64,000 bases of DNA. It comes from Vibrio aquaticus. GTDB lineage: Bacteria; Pseudomonadota; Gammaproteobacteria; Enterobacterales; Vibrionaceae. The position numbers were made by a program, and so were the translations under genes. The stretch is taken from contig NZ_RXZH01000004.1 in NCBI RefSeq assembly GCF_003970385.1, forward strand, positions 186,001-250,000. The letters run 5' to 3'. Below, one piece after another: positions 42,422 through 51,354 of this stretch. The notes beneath the pieces are model-generated. The model was given only the letters and a program-made list of their open reading frames with translations. It did no database searches and had not been told where the DNA came from. Position 1 is the stretch's first letter, and every line of letters begins with the position of its first letter.

Positions 42422-43739
42422 TTGCTTGTACCTTTGCACCAAAATCGTTGATCGCCTGCCAATCTGGCTGGATGGCCTGATAGTCTGACTCTGAGTAGCC
42501 TAGACGTACTGCTTGCTCGATAACAATTCGCGCTAAATCAAAGTGATGAGTGTGTGGGTGTTGAGCTAAGTAGTCACGTAGCACTAGACCAAGATCGATT
42601 GGCGTGCCCTGTTCTTTATGAACTTTAAGCATGTTTCCAATGCGCTCTGATAACTCATCATTGACCTGTTGAAACTCTTCGTATTCGACCTCTAATGGCA
42701 CTTGGCCTGTCACTTCGTCATCACGAAGCACAAGGGCTTCATCACGAAGATCCGTCAGTCGCTCAGCATCTGCATAAGTCAGATACCAAGGCATATCGAA
42801 GTAATCTTTTACCGATTGACGCAGTCGCGAACTGAACGCTCGGTTCTTATCCATATCAATCGCTGTACGAATAAACTTGTGTACATGGCGATCGTAGCCA
42901 ATCCACAAATCAATCGCTTGCTGACCCCAACTTGTAATGCGGTCTAGCTTCATCTGTAAACCAAAAAGCGTTTCGGCGATGAATTCTAGTTCATCATCAC
43001 CATAAACCAGTTCTTGGATATCGAGAATTTGAGTTTGCAGCTCATCACCGGCTGCTTGGAGGGTATCTTGGAGCTCTTTCAGAGTATTGGACGTTTCTGA
43101 CAGCAACGCTTCACAGTTATTGATCGCATCACGCCAATCTTTATTTAGTAGCTCAGCGATTTGAGTCTTCACCGATTGCTGCTGCTCGTCCATCACACGC
43201 TGGTTAAGATCGATTTGGTCAAAAATTTCACCAACCGAGTACTTAAGAACACCATAAACGTTCTTGCGCCAGTGGCCCGGCGTTCCACCCTGACGAGCCG
43301 ATTCAATCGCCTTCGCCATCTCATCTGCTACCATTGATAGCTGAATAGAAAGCTTAAGCTTTGAAAACTCACGGTGACGTACATAGTAGTCTGTAATACC
43401 AATCGCCAAAGGGGATAAACGATAGATACTCGCCCCTTCAGTCACTTCGCTGGTAAAACGGCTGATCAAACGCTGTTTGACCATTTCGTTGATGGCATTA
43501 TTCGCTCTGAATGCAGAGGCGTCCCCCGTCTCTTCGAAGAGTCGAGTGACGATGGTGAATGCATCGTGGAGTTCACCTTCTCCTAATTCTTCATCGAACC
43601 TTTCATTACTTAAAACGGCAATAGCGATTAAAAATGCCAGTCGTTCAGTCGTTAAATTCAATGAGAAATCATTCTGCTTTACCCAACCGACTAACTCATC
43701 GATCGGTTGTTCGGCAGCATTGAGAGTCATCTCACTCAT
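42402..43739 (-). CDS. mukF: Chromosome condensin kleisin MukF
   Basis: 445 residues (E. coli 440). MukF is the kleisin that bridges MukB heads and dimerises by its N-terminal winged helix. The N-terminal domain (about 1-110: [22 protein letters not shown]) is followed by a helical middle (120-290) and a C-terminal winged helix that binds a MukB head ([20 protein letters not shown]). ATG overlaps the cmoM stop by 4 bases. The genes are ordered as in E. coli, where cmoM was smtA. Confidence 0.97.
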   Translation of the reverse strand: MSEMTLNAAEQPIDELVGWVKQNDFSLNLTTERLAFLIAIAVLSNERFDEELGEGELHDAFTIVTRLFEETGDASAFRANNAINEMVKQRLISRFTSEVTEGASIYRLSPLAIGITDYYVRHREFSKLKLSIQLSMVADEMAKAIESARQGGTPGHWRKNVYGVLKYSVGEIFDQIDLNQRVMDEQQQSVKTQIAELLNKDWRDAINNCEALLSETSNTLKELQDTLQAAGDELQTQILDIQELVYGDDELEFIAETLFGLQMKLDRITSWGQQAIDLWIGYDRHVHKFIRTAIDMDKNRAFSSRLRQSVKDYFDMPWYLTYADAERLTDLRDEALVLRDDEVTGQVPLEVEYEEFQQVNDELSERIGNMLKVHKEQGTPIDLGLVLRDYLAQHPHTHHFDLARIVIEQAVRLGYSESDYQAIQPDWQAINDFGAKVQANVIDRY

Positions 43740-44533
43740 TGTTCGTCCTGTTTATCTTTCTTTTGTGCCCATACATGTATGTATCGACCTAATGAGAGGT
43801 ATGGCTCTTGTCGGCACAATTGTCGTTCTAGTGCCAACACATCTTCATACTGGTAATCGCCCATGTACTCCATATTACCTATGTAGTCACTAAAACAGCG
43901 AATACCAGACTTACCACAAATTGAGAAACCAGCGTCTTCGATCCATTGATAGACCTCTTCTGGTTTTAGCCCTTTTTGCGGCTGTAATTTGAATCTCTTC
44001 CTATGCGGCATGCCATTCAGTATATGAGGGATATTACCGCATACCACGTTCTTGTAAACCAGACCGTGATGGTTATAAAACATAATCGATGCCATTCCAC
44101 CCGGCTTTACCTGCGCCAACACATTTTCTAATGCGGGTTTCGGATCTGCCAGCCACTCCATAACGGCGTGAAACAACGCCACATCTACGTGCTCATCGAG
44201 GTGCTTTTCAATGGATTGAACCGGAGAATGGATGAAGCGATACTGCTCAAGCAAGCCATTATTTGCAATATCCTGCTGAGCTAATTGCAGCATTTCAGAA
44301 GATAGATCACATAACGATACGTGATGTCCGAGTTTAGCAAGCTTTTGCGACATTTGTGCTAAGCCACCACCCGCATCGAGTATATTCAGTTGTCTTTCTG
44401 CCCCATTCACAGTATTAAGTATCTGTTGAAGGTCTTCCCAAACAATGACTTGACGAATCTCGCCCTTGTCGGAACCATAGATATTTTTAGCAAATTTGTG
44501 GGCAATATCATCGAAATTGCGGTCTTCAGTCAC
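43736..44533 (-). CDS. cmoM: tRNA cmo5U methyl ester methyltransferase CmoM
   Basis: 265 residues. CmoM (formerly SmtA) methylates the carboxylate of cmo5U34 to mcmo5U in some tRNAs. The SAM motif is [21 protein letters not shown] (about 46-66), then [14 protein letters not shown] and [15 protein letters not shown]. It is first in the operon with mukFEB, a conserved but functionally unexplained pairing. With cmoA and cmoB in this window, the three enzymes downstream of uridine 34 hydroxylation are all present. Confidence 0.94.
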   Translation of the reverse strand: MTEDRNFDDIAHKFAKNIYGSDKGEIRQVIVWEDLQQILNTVNGAERQLNILDAGGGLAQMSQKLAKLGHHVSLCDLSSEMLQLAQQDIANNGLLEQYRFIHSPVQSIEKHLDEHVDVALFHAVMEWLADPKPALENVLAQVKPGGMASIMFYNHHGLVYKNVVCGNIPHILNGMPHRKRFKLQPQKGLKPEEVYQWIEDAGFSICGKSGIRCFSDYIGNMEYMGDYQYEDVLALERQLCRQEPYLSLGRYIHVWAQKKDKQDEQ

Positions 44534-44646
44534 GGCGGCTTGGGTTATTATGTTTAATCGTGCCGCTATTCTGTCATAAGAAAGGCAGGAATAAAGAGGC
44601 TTTCTCTTAAAATATAATCAATTGATGTTTTTTCGGACTATTTAGT

Positions 44647-45450
44647 ATGTTTGAGCTGAAAAAAGTTGTGTCTTCATTGCTAATGCCCCTTCCGGCGATG
44701 CTTATCATCGGACTGCTTGGCCTAATGTTGATCATGTTCACTCGAAAACAGAAAACAGGATGCTTTGTTGTCCTATTCTCTTTTATCGGTATTTTCCTTA
44801 TTGCATTCCAACCGGTTTCTTCTCGTTTACTGATGCCTTTAGAGCGCCAGTATTCCGCATTTTTCCCTGTTGATGAATCGATAGACTACGTAATGGTGCT
44901 TGGCAGCGGCCACGTGGTGGATGACGAAATCCCTCCAACGTCAGAGCTCAGTCGGACCGGATTGATGCGTTTGGCTGAAGGCATTCGCATTATGCGTATC
45001 TATCCTGGCGCCAAGCTGATTCTTTCTGGTTATGCCGGAGGATCAGAAGTCAGTAACGCGCGAATGATGGCAAAAGTAGCGTTAGCACTCGGCGTGTCAA
45101 AGTCGGATATTATTCTACTGGAAACGGCAAAAGACACATGGGAAGAAGCCAGACAGGCGGCGGCTTTTGTTACAACGAAAAAGTTGGTTGTTGTCACCTC
45201 AGCAAGCCATATGAAACGCGCACTGAATGAGTTTCATTCTGCGGGTATGAAACCCTACCCAGCGCCGACGAATTACCTTGCGCACGATAACATCACGCAG
45301 GCTTGGGCTAAATACACCCCCAAAGCCACCTACTTAGAGCAAACTGAACGTTACTGGCATGAAACGCTAGGACGAATTTGGCAAACGTTACGAGATTGGG
45401 CGTCAGACTACGAAGAAAAGAGTCTGCAAGCAGGTGAAAGTAAACTTTAA
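44647..45450 (+). CDS. elyC: Envelope biogenesis factor ElyC
   Basis: 267 residues. Two N-terminal membrane helices (about 14-32 and 38-57) are followed by a DUF218 domain: YVMVLGSGHVVDD, ILSGYAGGSEVSNA, ETAKDTWEEARQAAAF, and VTSASHMKRALNEF. ElyC (YcbC) supports the lipid-carrier step of cell-wall synthesis at low temperature in E. coli. It diverges from cmoM, as in E. coli. The domain catalyses an unknown reaction. A bidirectional terminator separates it from torR. Confidence 0.92.
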   Translation: MFELKKVVSSLLMPLPAMLIIGLLGLMLIMFTRKQKTGCFVVLFSFIGIFLIAFQPVSSRLLMPLERQYSAFFPVDESIDYVMVLGSGHVVDDEIPPTSELSRTGLMRLAEGIRIMRIYPGAKLILSGYAGGSEVSNARMMAKVALALGVSKSDIILLETAKDTWEEARQAAAFVTTKKLVVVTSASHMKRALNEFHSAGMKPYPAPTNYLAHDNITQAWAKYTPKATYLEQTERYWHETLGRIWQTLRDWASDYEEKSLQAGESKL

Positions 45451-45455
45451 TAGAT

Positions 45456-45489
45456 AAAAAAATACCGAGGCATGCCTCGGTATTTTTTT
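45456..45489. terminator. Bidirectional terminator elyC / torR
   Basis: A 15-bp perfect stem (ATACCGAGG core plus A/T flanks) with loop CATG. Runs of T are present in both directions. Confidence 0.95.
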
Positions 45490-45500
45490 ATTCAGTTCGG

Positions 45501-46214
45501 TTAGTCGCCGGCAAACATGTAGCCTTCACCGTGGACCGTCACGAAGATTTGTGGGTTCTTAGGATCGAACTCCATCTTCGCTCGCATGCGACGAATAAGA
45601 ACATCAATCGTACGGTCATTCGGTGCATCAACACGATGGCTGATCATATTTAAAATGCGTTCACGGCTAAGTACCTGATTTGGGTAAGACGATAAAGCCA
45701 CCAACAGTTCGTATTCTGCTTTGGTTAGCTTCACAGGCTCGCCATTTCGACTTAACGCACGACGTTGAACGTCAAACGTCCACTCACCGAAACGAACGAC
45801 ATTCTCATTCGACTTTTCAGCTTCCACATTATTGTTAACGTTACGAGCCGCGGCAATACGCCACAGTAAGTTTTTCACGCGTACCAACAGTTCGCGCAGC
45901 TCAAATGGTTTGGTGACGTAGTCATCCGCTCCCATCTCTAAGCCAACAATTTTATCAATGCTATCCGTGCGTCCTGTTACCAGGATAATTCCAATGTCAG
46001 ACTGACTGCGAAGTTCGCGTGTTAGCATTAACCCATCTTCACCAGGTAGGTTTATGTCTAACATCACCAAATCAATCGCGTTGCTCTGTAGCATCTCACG
46101 CATCTGTTCGCCGCTTTCAGCTTCACTTACGCTGTAACCTTCATTTTGAAAGTAGCCAACAAGCTTGCTGCGGGTCACTGCGTCATCTTCTACAACTAGT
46201 ACATGATAACTCAT
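45501..46214 (-). CDS. torR: TMAO response regulator TorR
   Basis: 237 residues, OmpR/PhoB family. The receiver domain (1-120) has phospho-acceptor Asp53 in VMLDINLPGEDG and Lys in YVTKPFELRELLVRVKNLLW. The C-terminal winged helix (about 140-235) ends TVHGEGYMFAGD. Similarity to E. coli TorR, especially GIILVTGRTDSIDKIVGLEMG, is closer than to ArcA. TorR activates torCAD on phosphorylation by TorS when TMAO is present. Neither torS nor torT is visible in the window. It is divergent from torD. Confidence 0.92.
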   Translation of the reverse strand: MSYHVLVVEDDAVTRSKLVGYFQNEGYSVSEAESGEQMREMLQSNAIDLVMLDINLPGEDGLMLTRELRSQSDIGIILVTGRTDSIDKIVGLEMGADDYVTKPFELRELLVRVKNLLWRIAAARNVNNNVEAEKSNENVVRFGEWTFDVQRRALSRNGEPVKLTKAEYELLVALSSYPNQVLSRERILNMISHRVDAPNDRTIDVLIRRMRAKMEFDPKNPQIFVTVHGEGYMFAGD

Positions 46215-46348
46215 CTATACCACTTAAATTACATTGGGAATTGGTCTTGCTATTATTCTATTCATAAATAGTAACATTTCTAGTATTTATCGAATTAAAA
46301 ATGGGAAAGATGGTTTTTTATTGATTCAAGACAAAACTTTCGCATTGA

Positions 46349-46407
46349 TTCATATCTGCCCATATTTGTTTTTAACTTGTCACACAAGCCATTACCCCTG
46401 TTCATTT
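46349..46407. promoter_or_regulatory. Candidate TorR sites between torR and torD
   Basis: CTGTTCATTT at 46398-46407 matches 9 of 10 positions of the E. coli TorR decamer CTGTTCATAT. TTCATAT at 46349-46355 matches the core. They lie in the same orientation in the 236-bp divergent gap, 44 bp upstream of the torD start. Confidence 0.45.
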
Positions 46408-46450
46408 TTATTGGTTACAATAGCGGGAATTATTTGGGGAGTAGAACCTA

Positions 46451-47098
46451 ATGCAAGAAATCAAAGCATTTAACGAAAAACGCGCTGAAATTTATTGGTG
46501 GCTATCAAGCTTGTTTGCCAAAGAACTGACCGAAGAGAATATCGCTCAGTATCATTCACCTGAAATTCGTGCCTTTTTAGGTGGTTTGGGTGACAACGAA
46601 GCGCTTAAGCCTGCCATCGATCGTGTTGTTGATGCACTTAACCGCTTAATGGATCGCGAAGACGCTCAACTAGAACTTGCGGCTGACTTTTGTGACCTAT
46701 TTTTGAAATCTGACCGTGACTCAGCACTGCCGTACGCTTCAATGTATATCGGTAAAAGTGGCTTGCTAAACGATGAGCCTGCTAACGAGATGGTTGCCCT
46801 GATGACTGAACACAACGTTGAGGTACACAAAGACCTTAACGAACCAGCAGACCACATCGCGATTGAGCTAGACTTTCTTGGCAACCTTATCGTTCGTTCA
46901 AATCAAATCGAAGACGAAGTTGAACTAGAAGAAGCTTTAACTGGCCAAGAGCAGTTTATTCGCCAGCACTTAATGAGCTGGGTGCCACAATTTGCCGATA
47001 AATGCCAAGCACTCGACGAGTTCGGCTTTTACTCTGCAATCAGTACGCTAACCGCTTCATTCCTGGCGTTGGATTGTCGCTACCTACTGGGCGAGTAA
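46451..47098 (+). CDS. torD: TorA-specific chaperone TorD
   Basis: 215 residues, all helical. TorD holds apo-TorA, protects its Tat signal and assists molybdenum cofactor insertion. Family marks are the N-terminal [37 protein letters not shown], and [22 protein letters not shown] lies 7 bases before the ATG. In E. coli torD ends the torCAD operon. Here it is about 34 kb from torA but divergent from torR, so it may be controlled separately. Confidence 0.94.
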   Translation: MQEIKAFNEKRAEIYWWLSSLFAKELTEENIAQYHSPEIRAFLGGLGDNEALKPAIDRVVDALNRLMDREDAQLELAADFCDLFLKSDRDSALPYASMYIGKSGLLNDEPANEMVALMTEHNVEVHKDLNEPADHIAIELDFLGNLIVRSNQIEDEVELEEALTGQEQFIRQHLMSWVPQFADKCQALDEFGFYSAISTLTASFLALDCRYLLGE

Positions 47099-47157
47099 AA
47101 CAAAACATTGTGACCTTACGCTAGGCACAATGACGTATTTTTGTTTGCTCTAAATCG

Positions 47158-47186
47158 GTTTGCGGTCTAATATTGTGACCGCAAAC
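47158..47186. repeat. Inverted repeat containing PurR-like half sites
   Basis: Ten-base arms GTTTGCGGTC and GACCGCAAAC flank a 9-base spacer. The right arm plus the next base (CCGCAAACG) resembles the left half of a PUR box (ACGCAAACG). It is 124 bp before the purR start, so autoregulation is possible, but spacing does not match a standard 16-bp PUR box. Confidence 0.4.
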
Positions 47187-47210
47187 GATAAAAACAAACG
47201 AATCAAATAC

Positions 47211-47234
47211 AAACCGCTAAATAGAGCGGTTTTT
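47211..47234 (+). terminator. Terminator of torD
   Basis: Stem AAACCGCT / AGCGGTTT with a 6-base loop. The T run is TTTTT, including the stem end. Confidence 0.75.
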
Positions 47235-47309
47235 GTGTTTCTGATACTTTCTGCCGCCATATTCTAAACTGAATATAAACCCCGGCAGTCATCGACAGGA
47301 CAGAACCTT

Positions 47310-48317
47310 ATGGCCACTATTAAAGACGTTGCTCGCCTTGCAGGTGTTTCAACGACAACTGTGTCACACGTAATCAATAAAACTCGCTTTGTTGCTGAAG
47401 CTACTCAAGAAAAAGTAATGGAAGCGGTTAACGAGCTAAACTATGCACCCAGTGCCGTTGCTCGTAGCTTGAAGTGCAATTCGACTCGCACTATCGGCAT
47501 GCTCGTGACTCAATCAACAAACTTGTTTTTCTCAGAAGTGATCGATGGCGTTGAGAGCTACTGCTATCGTCAAGGTTACACTCTGATCTTGTGTAATACA
47601 GGTGGCATCTACGAGAAGCAGCGTGACTACATCCGCATGCTTGCTGAAAAGCGTGTTGATGGCATTCTTGTGATGTGTTCAGACCTAACAGAAGAACTGA
47701 GCGAAATGCTTGACCGCCATAAAGACATCCCGAAAGTGGTGATGGACTGGGGTCCGGAAAGTTCACAAGCTGACAAAATCATTGATAACTCTGAAGAAGG
47801 CGGCTATCTAGCGACGAAATACCTCATCGACCGAGGTCATACCGATATTGCTTGCTTGAGCGGTCACTTTGAAAAAGCAGCCTGCCAAGAACGTATCCGT
47901 GGGTTTAAGCGTGCAATGAATGAAGCTAACCTTACGGTAGACAATGACTGGATTTTAGAAGGCAACTTCGAGTGTGACACCGCTGTTCTTGCTGCAGACA
48001 AGATTGCCGCAATGGATAGCAAGCCAAGTGCTGTTTTCTGCTTTAACGACACGATGGCTCTAGGCCTAATGAGCCGCTTACAGCAGCACGGTATTCGCAT
48101 CCCTGAAGATATGTCTGTTATTGGTTATGACAATATTGAGTTAGCAGAGTACTTCTCTCCTCCTCTGACAACGGTTCACCAACCAAAACGTCGTGTGGGT
48201 AAAAACGCTTTTGAGATTCTTCTTGAGCGCATCAAAGATAAAGAGCACGAGAAGCGCATCTTCGAAATGCACCCTGAGATTGTTGAAAGAAGCACCGTAC
48301 AGAACATTAAGAAATAA
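47310..48317 (+). CDS. purR: Purine repressor PurR
   Basis: 335 residues (E. coli 341), LacI family. The N-terminal helix-turn-helix is [20 protein letters not shown] (3-22), with the hinge helix [11 protein letters not shown]. The effector domain begins [17 protein letters not shown]. PurR with hypoxanthine or guanine represses purine synthesis genes. Sequence close to E. coli PurR (NTRFVAE-like [30 protein letters not shown]) favours PurR over other LacI proteins. ACAGGACAGAACC precedes the ATG, with AGGA as ribosome site. Confidence 0.95.
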   Translation: MATIKDVARLAGVSTTTVSHVINKTRFVAEATQEKVMEAVNELNYAPSAVARSLKCNSTRTIGMLVTQSTNLFFSEVIDGVESYCYRQGYTLILCNTGGIYEKQRDYIRMLAEKRVDGILVMCSDLTEELSEMLDRHKDIPKVVMDWGPESSQADKIIDNSEEGGYLATKYLIDRGHTDIACLSGHFEKAACQERIRGFKRAMNEANLTVDNDWILEGNFECDTAVLAADKIAAMDSKPSAVFCFNDTMALGLMSRLQQHGIRIPEDMSVIGYDNIELAEYFSPPLTTVHQPKRRVGKNAFEILLERIKDKEHEKRIFEMHPEIVERSTVQNIKK

Positions 48318-48327
48318 CCTACCGCTC

Positions 48328-48363
48328 TACGCCTAGCCATATGAATTATATTGACTAGGCGTA
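48328..48363 (+). terminator. Probable terminator of purR
   Basis: Nine-base stem TACGCCTAG / CTAGGCGTA with an 18-base loop that can pair further, then TTTCTC. The T tract is weak. Confidence 0.6.
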
Positions 48364-48460
48364 TTTCTCACTCCTATTTACTGAACCAAGATCACACTTA
48401 TCCCAATAAGACGTGATACTCAGCCCAAATTCCCTTTATCCTTATTAGGTTCGATTATGC

Positions 48461-48548
48461 CACGAACAGGGCAAACCACACCGAAAGGGTGGGACGCAAA
48501 GCCTCCGGCCTTCAACAATTTTTTGTTTGGTAGCGGGGTTGCCGATGG
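48461..48548 (+). ncRNA. c-di-GMP-I (GEMM-I) riboswitch upstream of tfoY
   Basis: The conserved core is visible in order: CACGAACAGGGCAAACC, a GAAA tetraloop in CCGAAAGGGTGG, then GACGCAAAGCCTCCGGCC, then a variable P3 arm and GGTAGCGGGGTTGCCGATGG. It matches the V. cholerae Vc2 aptamer nearly base for base in the core, including the tetraloop receptor region. It lies 129 bases before the tfoY start on the same strand. In V. cholerae this RNA lowers tfoY expression when c-di-GMP binds. Confidence 0.96.
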
Positions 48549-48677
48549 TAAATATGCATTCGTTGTAGGAATTTAATAGCACTCCTATGACACCTAATTG
48601 ACAAGAAACCTGCATTATTTTGCTACTCTCTCGGACCTGAATTGGTGGCGTATACATATACACCGAGAATACACAGC

Positions 48678-49271
48678 ATGGATAAACCAATACTAAAAGA
48701 CTCAATGCGTCTCTTTGAGCAACTTGGCACTATCAAGTCGCGCTCAATGTTTGGTGGCTTTGGCATTTTTGCTGATGACACAATGTTCGCATTGGTCGTA
48801 AAAGACAAGTTGCACGTCCGCGCGGATGATGCTCTTGCTAAAAAATTTAAGTCACTCGACTTAGAACCTTATGTTTATAAGAAGCGCGGCTTCCCCGTCG
48901 TGACAAAGTATTTTGCTTTGGCACAAGATTGGGCAGATGATTCAGAGAAAACCATTGAGATCGCTCGTGCTGCATTGCATGCCGCGAACAATGAAAAACA
49001 GACTCAAGCGCAGACCAAACCAAATAGGCTCAAAGATTTACCTAACTTAAGGTTGGCCACCGAGCGCATGCTAAAAAAAGCAGGCATCGATAGCGTTGAA
49101 AACCTTGAAGAAACCGGGGCAGTCAAAGCTTTTGAAGCGATCCGCTCTTCACACTCTGCGGATATTAACGTTGAGTTACTGTGGGCATTGGAAGGGGCAA
49201 TCAAAGGAACACATTGGTCCGTGATACCTCAGACTCGCAGAGATGAGCTGCTTAACCAGCTCAATCACTAA
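48678..49271 (+). CDS. tfoY: TfoX/Sxy-family regulator TfoY
   Basis: 197 residues from ATG 48678 ([10 protein letters not shown]). The frame is open 12 codons further, but family members start here. An N-terminal TfoX domain (5-95: [37 protein letters not shown]) is followed by a C-terminal TfoX_C helix-hairpin-helix domain (112-195: [20 protein letters not shown]). TfoY in V. cholerae promotes type VI secretion and motility. TfoX, its relative, drives competence. The riboswitch upstream and purR as neighbour identify it as TfoY. Confidence 0.94.
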   Translation: MDKPILKDSMRLFEQLGTIKSRSMFGGFGIFADDTMFALVVKDKLHVRADDALAKKFKSLDLEPYVYKKRGFPVVTKYFALAQDWADDSEKTIEIARAALHAANNEKQTQAQTKPNRLKDLPNLRLATERMLKKAGIDSVENLEETGAVKAFEAIRSSHSADINVELLWALEGAIKGTHWSVIPQTRRDELLNQLNH

Positions 49272-49282
49272 CCTCACTATTT

Positions 49283-49310
49283 AAAAGTCAGCCTCAGGGC
49301 TGACTTTTTT
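49283..49310 (+). terminator. Terminator of tfoY
   Basis: Eleven-base stem AAAAGTCAGCC / GGCTGACTTTT with loop TCAG, then more T. Confidence 0.93.
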
Positions 49311-49397
49311 CTATCTGTTTGAAATTTCTTACTTGCTTTGTCTGTCTACTCTAATAACACTTGAGCTATCTCAGCCTTATTCTGATGGAGCAGTACA

Positions 49398-50093
49398 ATG
49401 AATAAAAAAATCATCCTTGGCGTCTTATTCGTCTCATTAATCGTCCTTTTAGGCGTCAATTTTGGTCAATACCTCACGTTAGACAACGCCAAGGCTCAGC
49501 AGGCAGAATTAGCGCTATTTATCGCTGATAACTTCACCATTGCTGCCGCGACTTACTTCATCGCGTATGTCGCCATTACCGCCTTTTCTATTCCTGGTGC
49601 GGCAGTCGTTACACTGCTTGGGGCGGCTCTGTTTGGCTTTTGGACCAGCCTAATCCTAGTTTCTTTCGCCAGTACCATTGGCGCAACGTTAGCATTTTTG
49701 AGTAGCCGCTATTTACTCAGAGATTGGGTGCAGTCGAAGTTTGGCGATAAACTGAATGCGATCAACCAAGGTGTTGAGCGAGATGGCGCGTTTTACCTGT
49801 TCTCGTTAAGACTGATCCCGGTATTCCCATTCTTCTTAATCAACCTATTGATGGGACTCACACCACTTTCAACACTGCGTTTTTACCTAGTCAGTCAGTT
49901 GGGCATGTTACCCGGAACGGCTGTTTACCTAAATGCAGGCACACAACTTGCTCAAATTGAGTCGCTATCCGGTATCGTTTCTCCGACTGTATTAGCTTCA
50001 TTTGCTCTGTTAGGCCTATTCCCTGTTATCGCTAAGTGGGTAATGGGTAAGCTCAGAACCCAACCCTCAGCGCCGAATGGAAACGCGTCATGA
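49398..50093 (+). CDS. TVP38/TMEM64-family membrane protein
   Basis: 231 residues with about five or six membrane segments and the DedA-related core: AFSIPGAAVVTLLGAALFGFW (about 63-83), FASTIGATLAFLSSRYLLRDWV, and FYLFSLRLIPVFPFFLINLLMG. Members may act as lipid scramblases or in membrane integrity. No specific role is set. GGAG precedes the ATG by 9 bases. Its stop overlaps the next gene by 4 bases, so the two are translated together. Confidence 0.85.
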   Translation: MNKKIILGVLFVSLIVLLGVNFGQYLTLDNAKAQQAELALFIADNFTIAAATYFIAYVAITAFSIPGAAVVTLLGAALFGFWTSLILVSFASTIGATLAFLSSRYLLRDWVQSKFGDKLNAINQGVERDGAFYLFSLRLIPVFPFFLINLLMGLTPLSTLRFYLVSQLGMLPGTAVYLNAGTQLAQIESLSGIVSPTVLASFALLGLFPVIAKWVMGKLRTQPSAPNGNAS

Positions 50094-50395
50094 AAGTGTA
50101 TTCCGCGTCAACTCCAACCGAGGCTCACATCGTTTGTGAGCTTCTTAAAACGCAACGTATTCATTGTGAAGTTCGGGGGGAAGGCATCTTTGGACTGCAA
50201 GGTGAAATACCGTTTGGCGAAAGCAGTGCCCCTTACGTATGGCTTTTCGATGAAGAGAAGTTAGCGCTCGCTCAACAAACCCTGAAAGAGTATGAAGCAA
50301 GCCAACATCAAGAAAATTGGCAGTGTAATGGGTGTGGTGAGATCAATGAGGGGCAATTTGGCGCTTGTTGGCAATGTGGTACAAGCGCTTCATAA
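50090..50395 (+). CDS. DUF2007-domain protein with C-terminal zinc ribbon
   Basis: 101 residues. The N-terminal DUF2007 signal-transduction-like domain (1-70: STPTEAHIVCELLKTQRIHC) is followed by a zinc ribbon with Cys79, Cys82, Cys93 and Cys96 (CNGC and CWQC). DUF2007 resembles a PII-like fold in other bacteria. Its ATG overlaps the TVP38 gene stop. It ends 5 bases from the convergent hydrolase gene. Function unknown. Confidence 0.78.
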   Translation: MKVYSASTPTEAHIVCELLKTQRIHCEVRGEGIFGLQGEIPFGESSAPYVWLFDEEKLALAQQTLKEYEASQHQENWQCNGCGEINEGQFGACWQCGTSAS

Positions 50396-50400
50396 AATGA

Positions 50401-51201
50401 CTAGGCTTTGATTTGCTCTTGAATGAAAGCAATCGAGTGATGATTAAACTCGTCTGGGCGCTCTACATTACACACGTGCCCACAGTTTTCGATTTCCAGT
50501 AATTGGCTGTCTCGATGGGCAGCCACCATCTCTTTAACCGGTTGAATAAACATGTAGTCTCTGTCGCCCATCAAATAGAGTGTCGGAATGGGTAATTCAC
50601 GGTCTTTGAAATAGCGCATCAGAGGGTTCACCTCAGACGTCAAAATAAACCAACGCTTAAACTCTTTCTGACACAGCTTCTTTGCTTCTCGAATGAACAA
50701 GTGGCGAGATTCTTTTTGCGCTCTTTGAGGCATAACGATATACGCAAACAAGCTGTACAACCACATATAAGGGACAATGTGCTTACACATGTTCCCAAGC
50801 TTCACCAACAACTGAGAGCGCGTATTAAGACGTGTCACTGCGCCGCCCAATACCATCGATTTAACGCGTTCCGCGGCAAGTTCTGCCACGTTTCGAACAA
50901 TGATGGTACCAAGAGACATTCCAACAAAATGCGCGGATTGAATTTTGAGATGGTCGAGCACCTTTAAAATGTCTTGAGTGACGGCTTTGAAGGTGTACCG
51001 ATTTGAAATCAGCTCTTTAAGCAGTTGATTAGATTTGCCATGACCACGCAAATCAATAAGCAGCAGGTTGAAATGCTGTTTATACGCTTTGATCTGTTTA
51101 AACCAAATGGATGAACTGCCACCAGCACCATGCACAAATACCACCCATTCCTTACTGGTAGGATGGGGAAATGTTTTGTGGAAAAGTAAAGCTTCGCTCA
51201 T
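50401..51201 (-). CDS. Alpha/beta hydrolase
   Basis: 266 residues of the alpha/beta fold: oxyanion HGAGGSSSIW (24-33), IDLRGHGKS, nucleophile Ser96 in GMSLG, acidic MGDRDYMF and histidine in ENCGHVCNVERPDEF. It has no signal peptide. A basic cap domain (about 130-190) with aromatic residues lies between strands. It could be an esterase or lipase. The substrate cannot be told. No clear ribosome site, and it appears monocistronic. Confidence 0.82.
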   Translation of the reverse strand: MSEALLFHKTFPHPTSKEWVVFVHGAGGSSSIWFKQIKAYKQHFNLLLIDLRGHGKSNQLLKELISNRYTFKAVTQDILKVLDHLKIQSAHFVGMSLGTIIVRNVAELAAERVKSMVLGGAVTRLNTRSQLLVKLGNMCKHIVPYMWLYSLFAYIVMPQRAQKESRHLFIREAKKLCQKEFKRWFILTSEVNPLMRYFKDRELPIPTLYLMGDRDYMFIQPVKEMVAAHRDSQLLEIENCGHVCNVERPDEFNHHSIAFIQEQIKA

Positions 51202-51322
51202 ATTAGGTTAGATTCGGTTCGCGCAATTATGATGAGGGAGAGTAACACAAAGGATAGAAGTAAAGCAGCCTGTCCGCTCTATTTCTTTGTTAGATTAAGT
51301 GAAAAAGCGGTTAAAAGTGTAC

Positions 51323-51347
51323 AAAAGGCGCCAATATGACGCCTTTT
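51323..51347 (-). terminator. Probable terminator of glgA
   Basis: Eight-base stem AAAAGGCG / CGCCTTTT with a 9-base loop. It lies 8 bases after the glgA stop on the minus strand. The T run is short. Confidence 0.65.
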
Positions 51348-51354
51348 CCTGAGT

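Noticed and set aside
46234..46473. 79-codon plus-strand ORF in the torR-torD gap
   Set aside because: It overlaps the torD start and the promoter region, and the composition is low-complexity AT-rich.
48445..48705. 86-codon minus-strand ORF across the riboswitch
   Set aside because: It overlaps a well-supported c-di-GMP aptamer and runs against it. The frame shows no family similarity.
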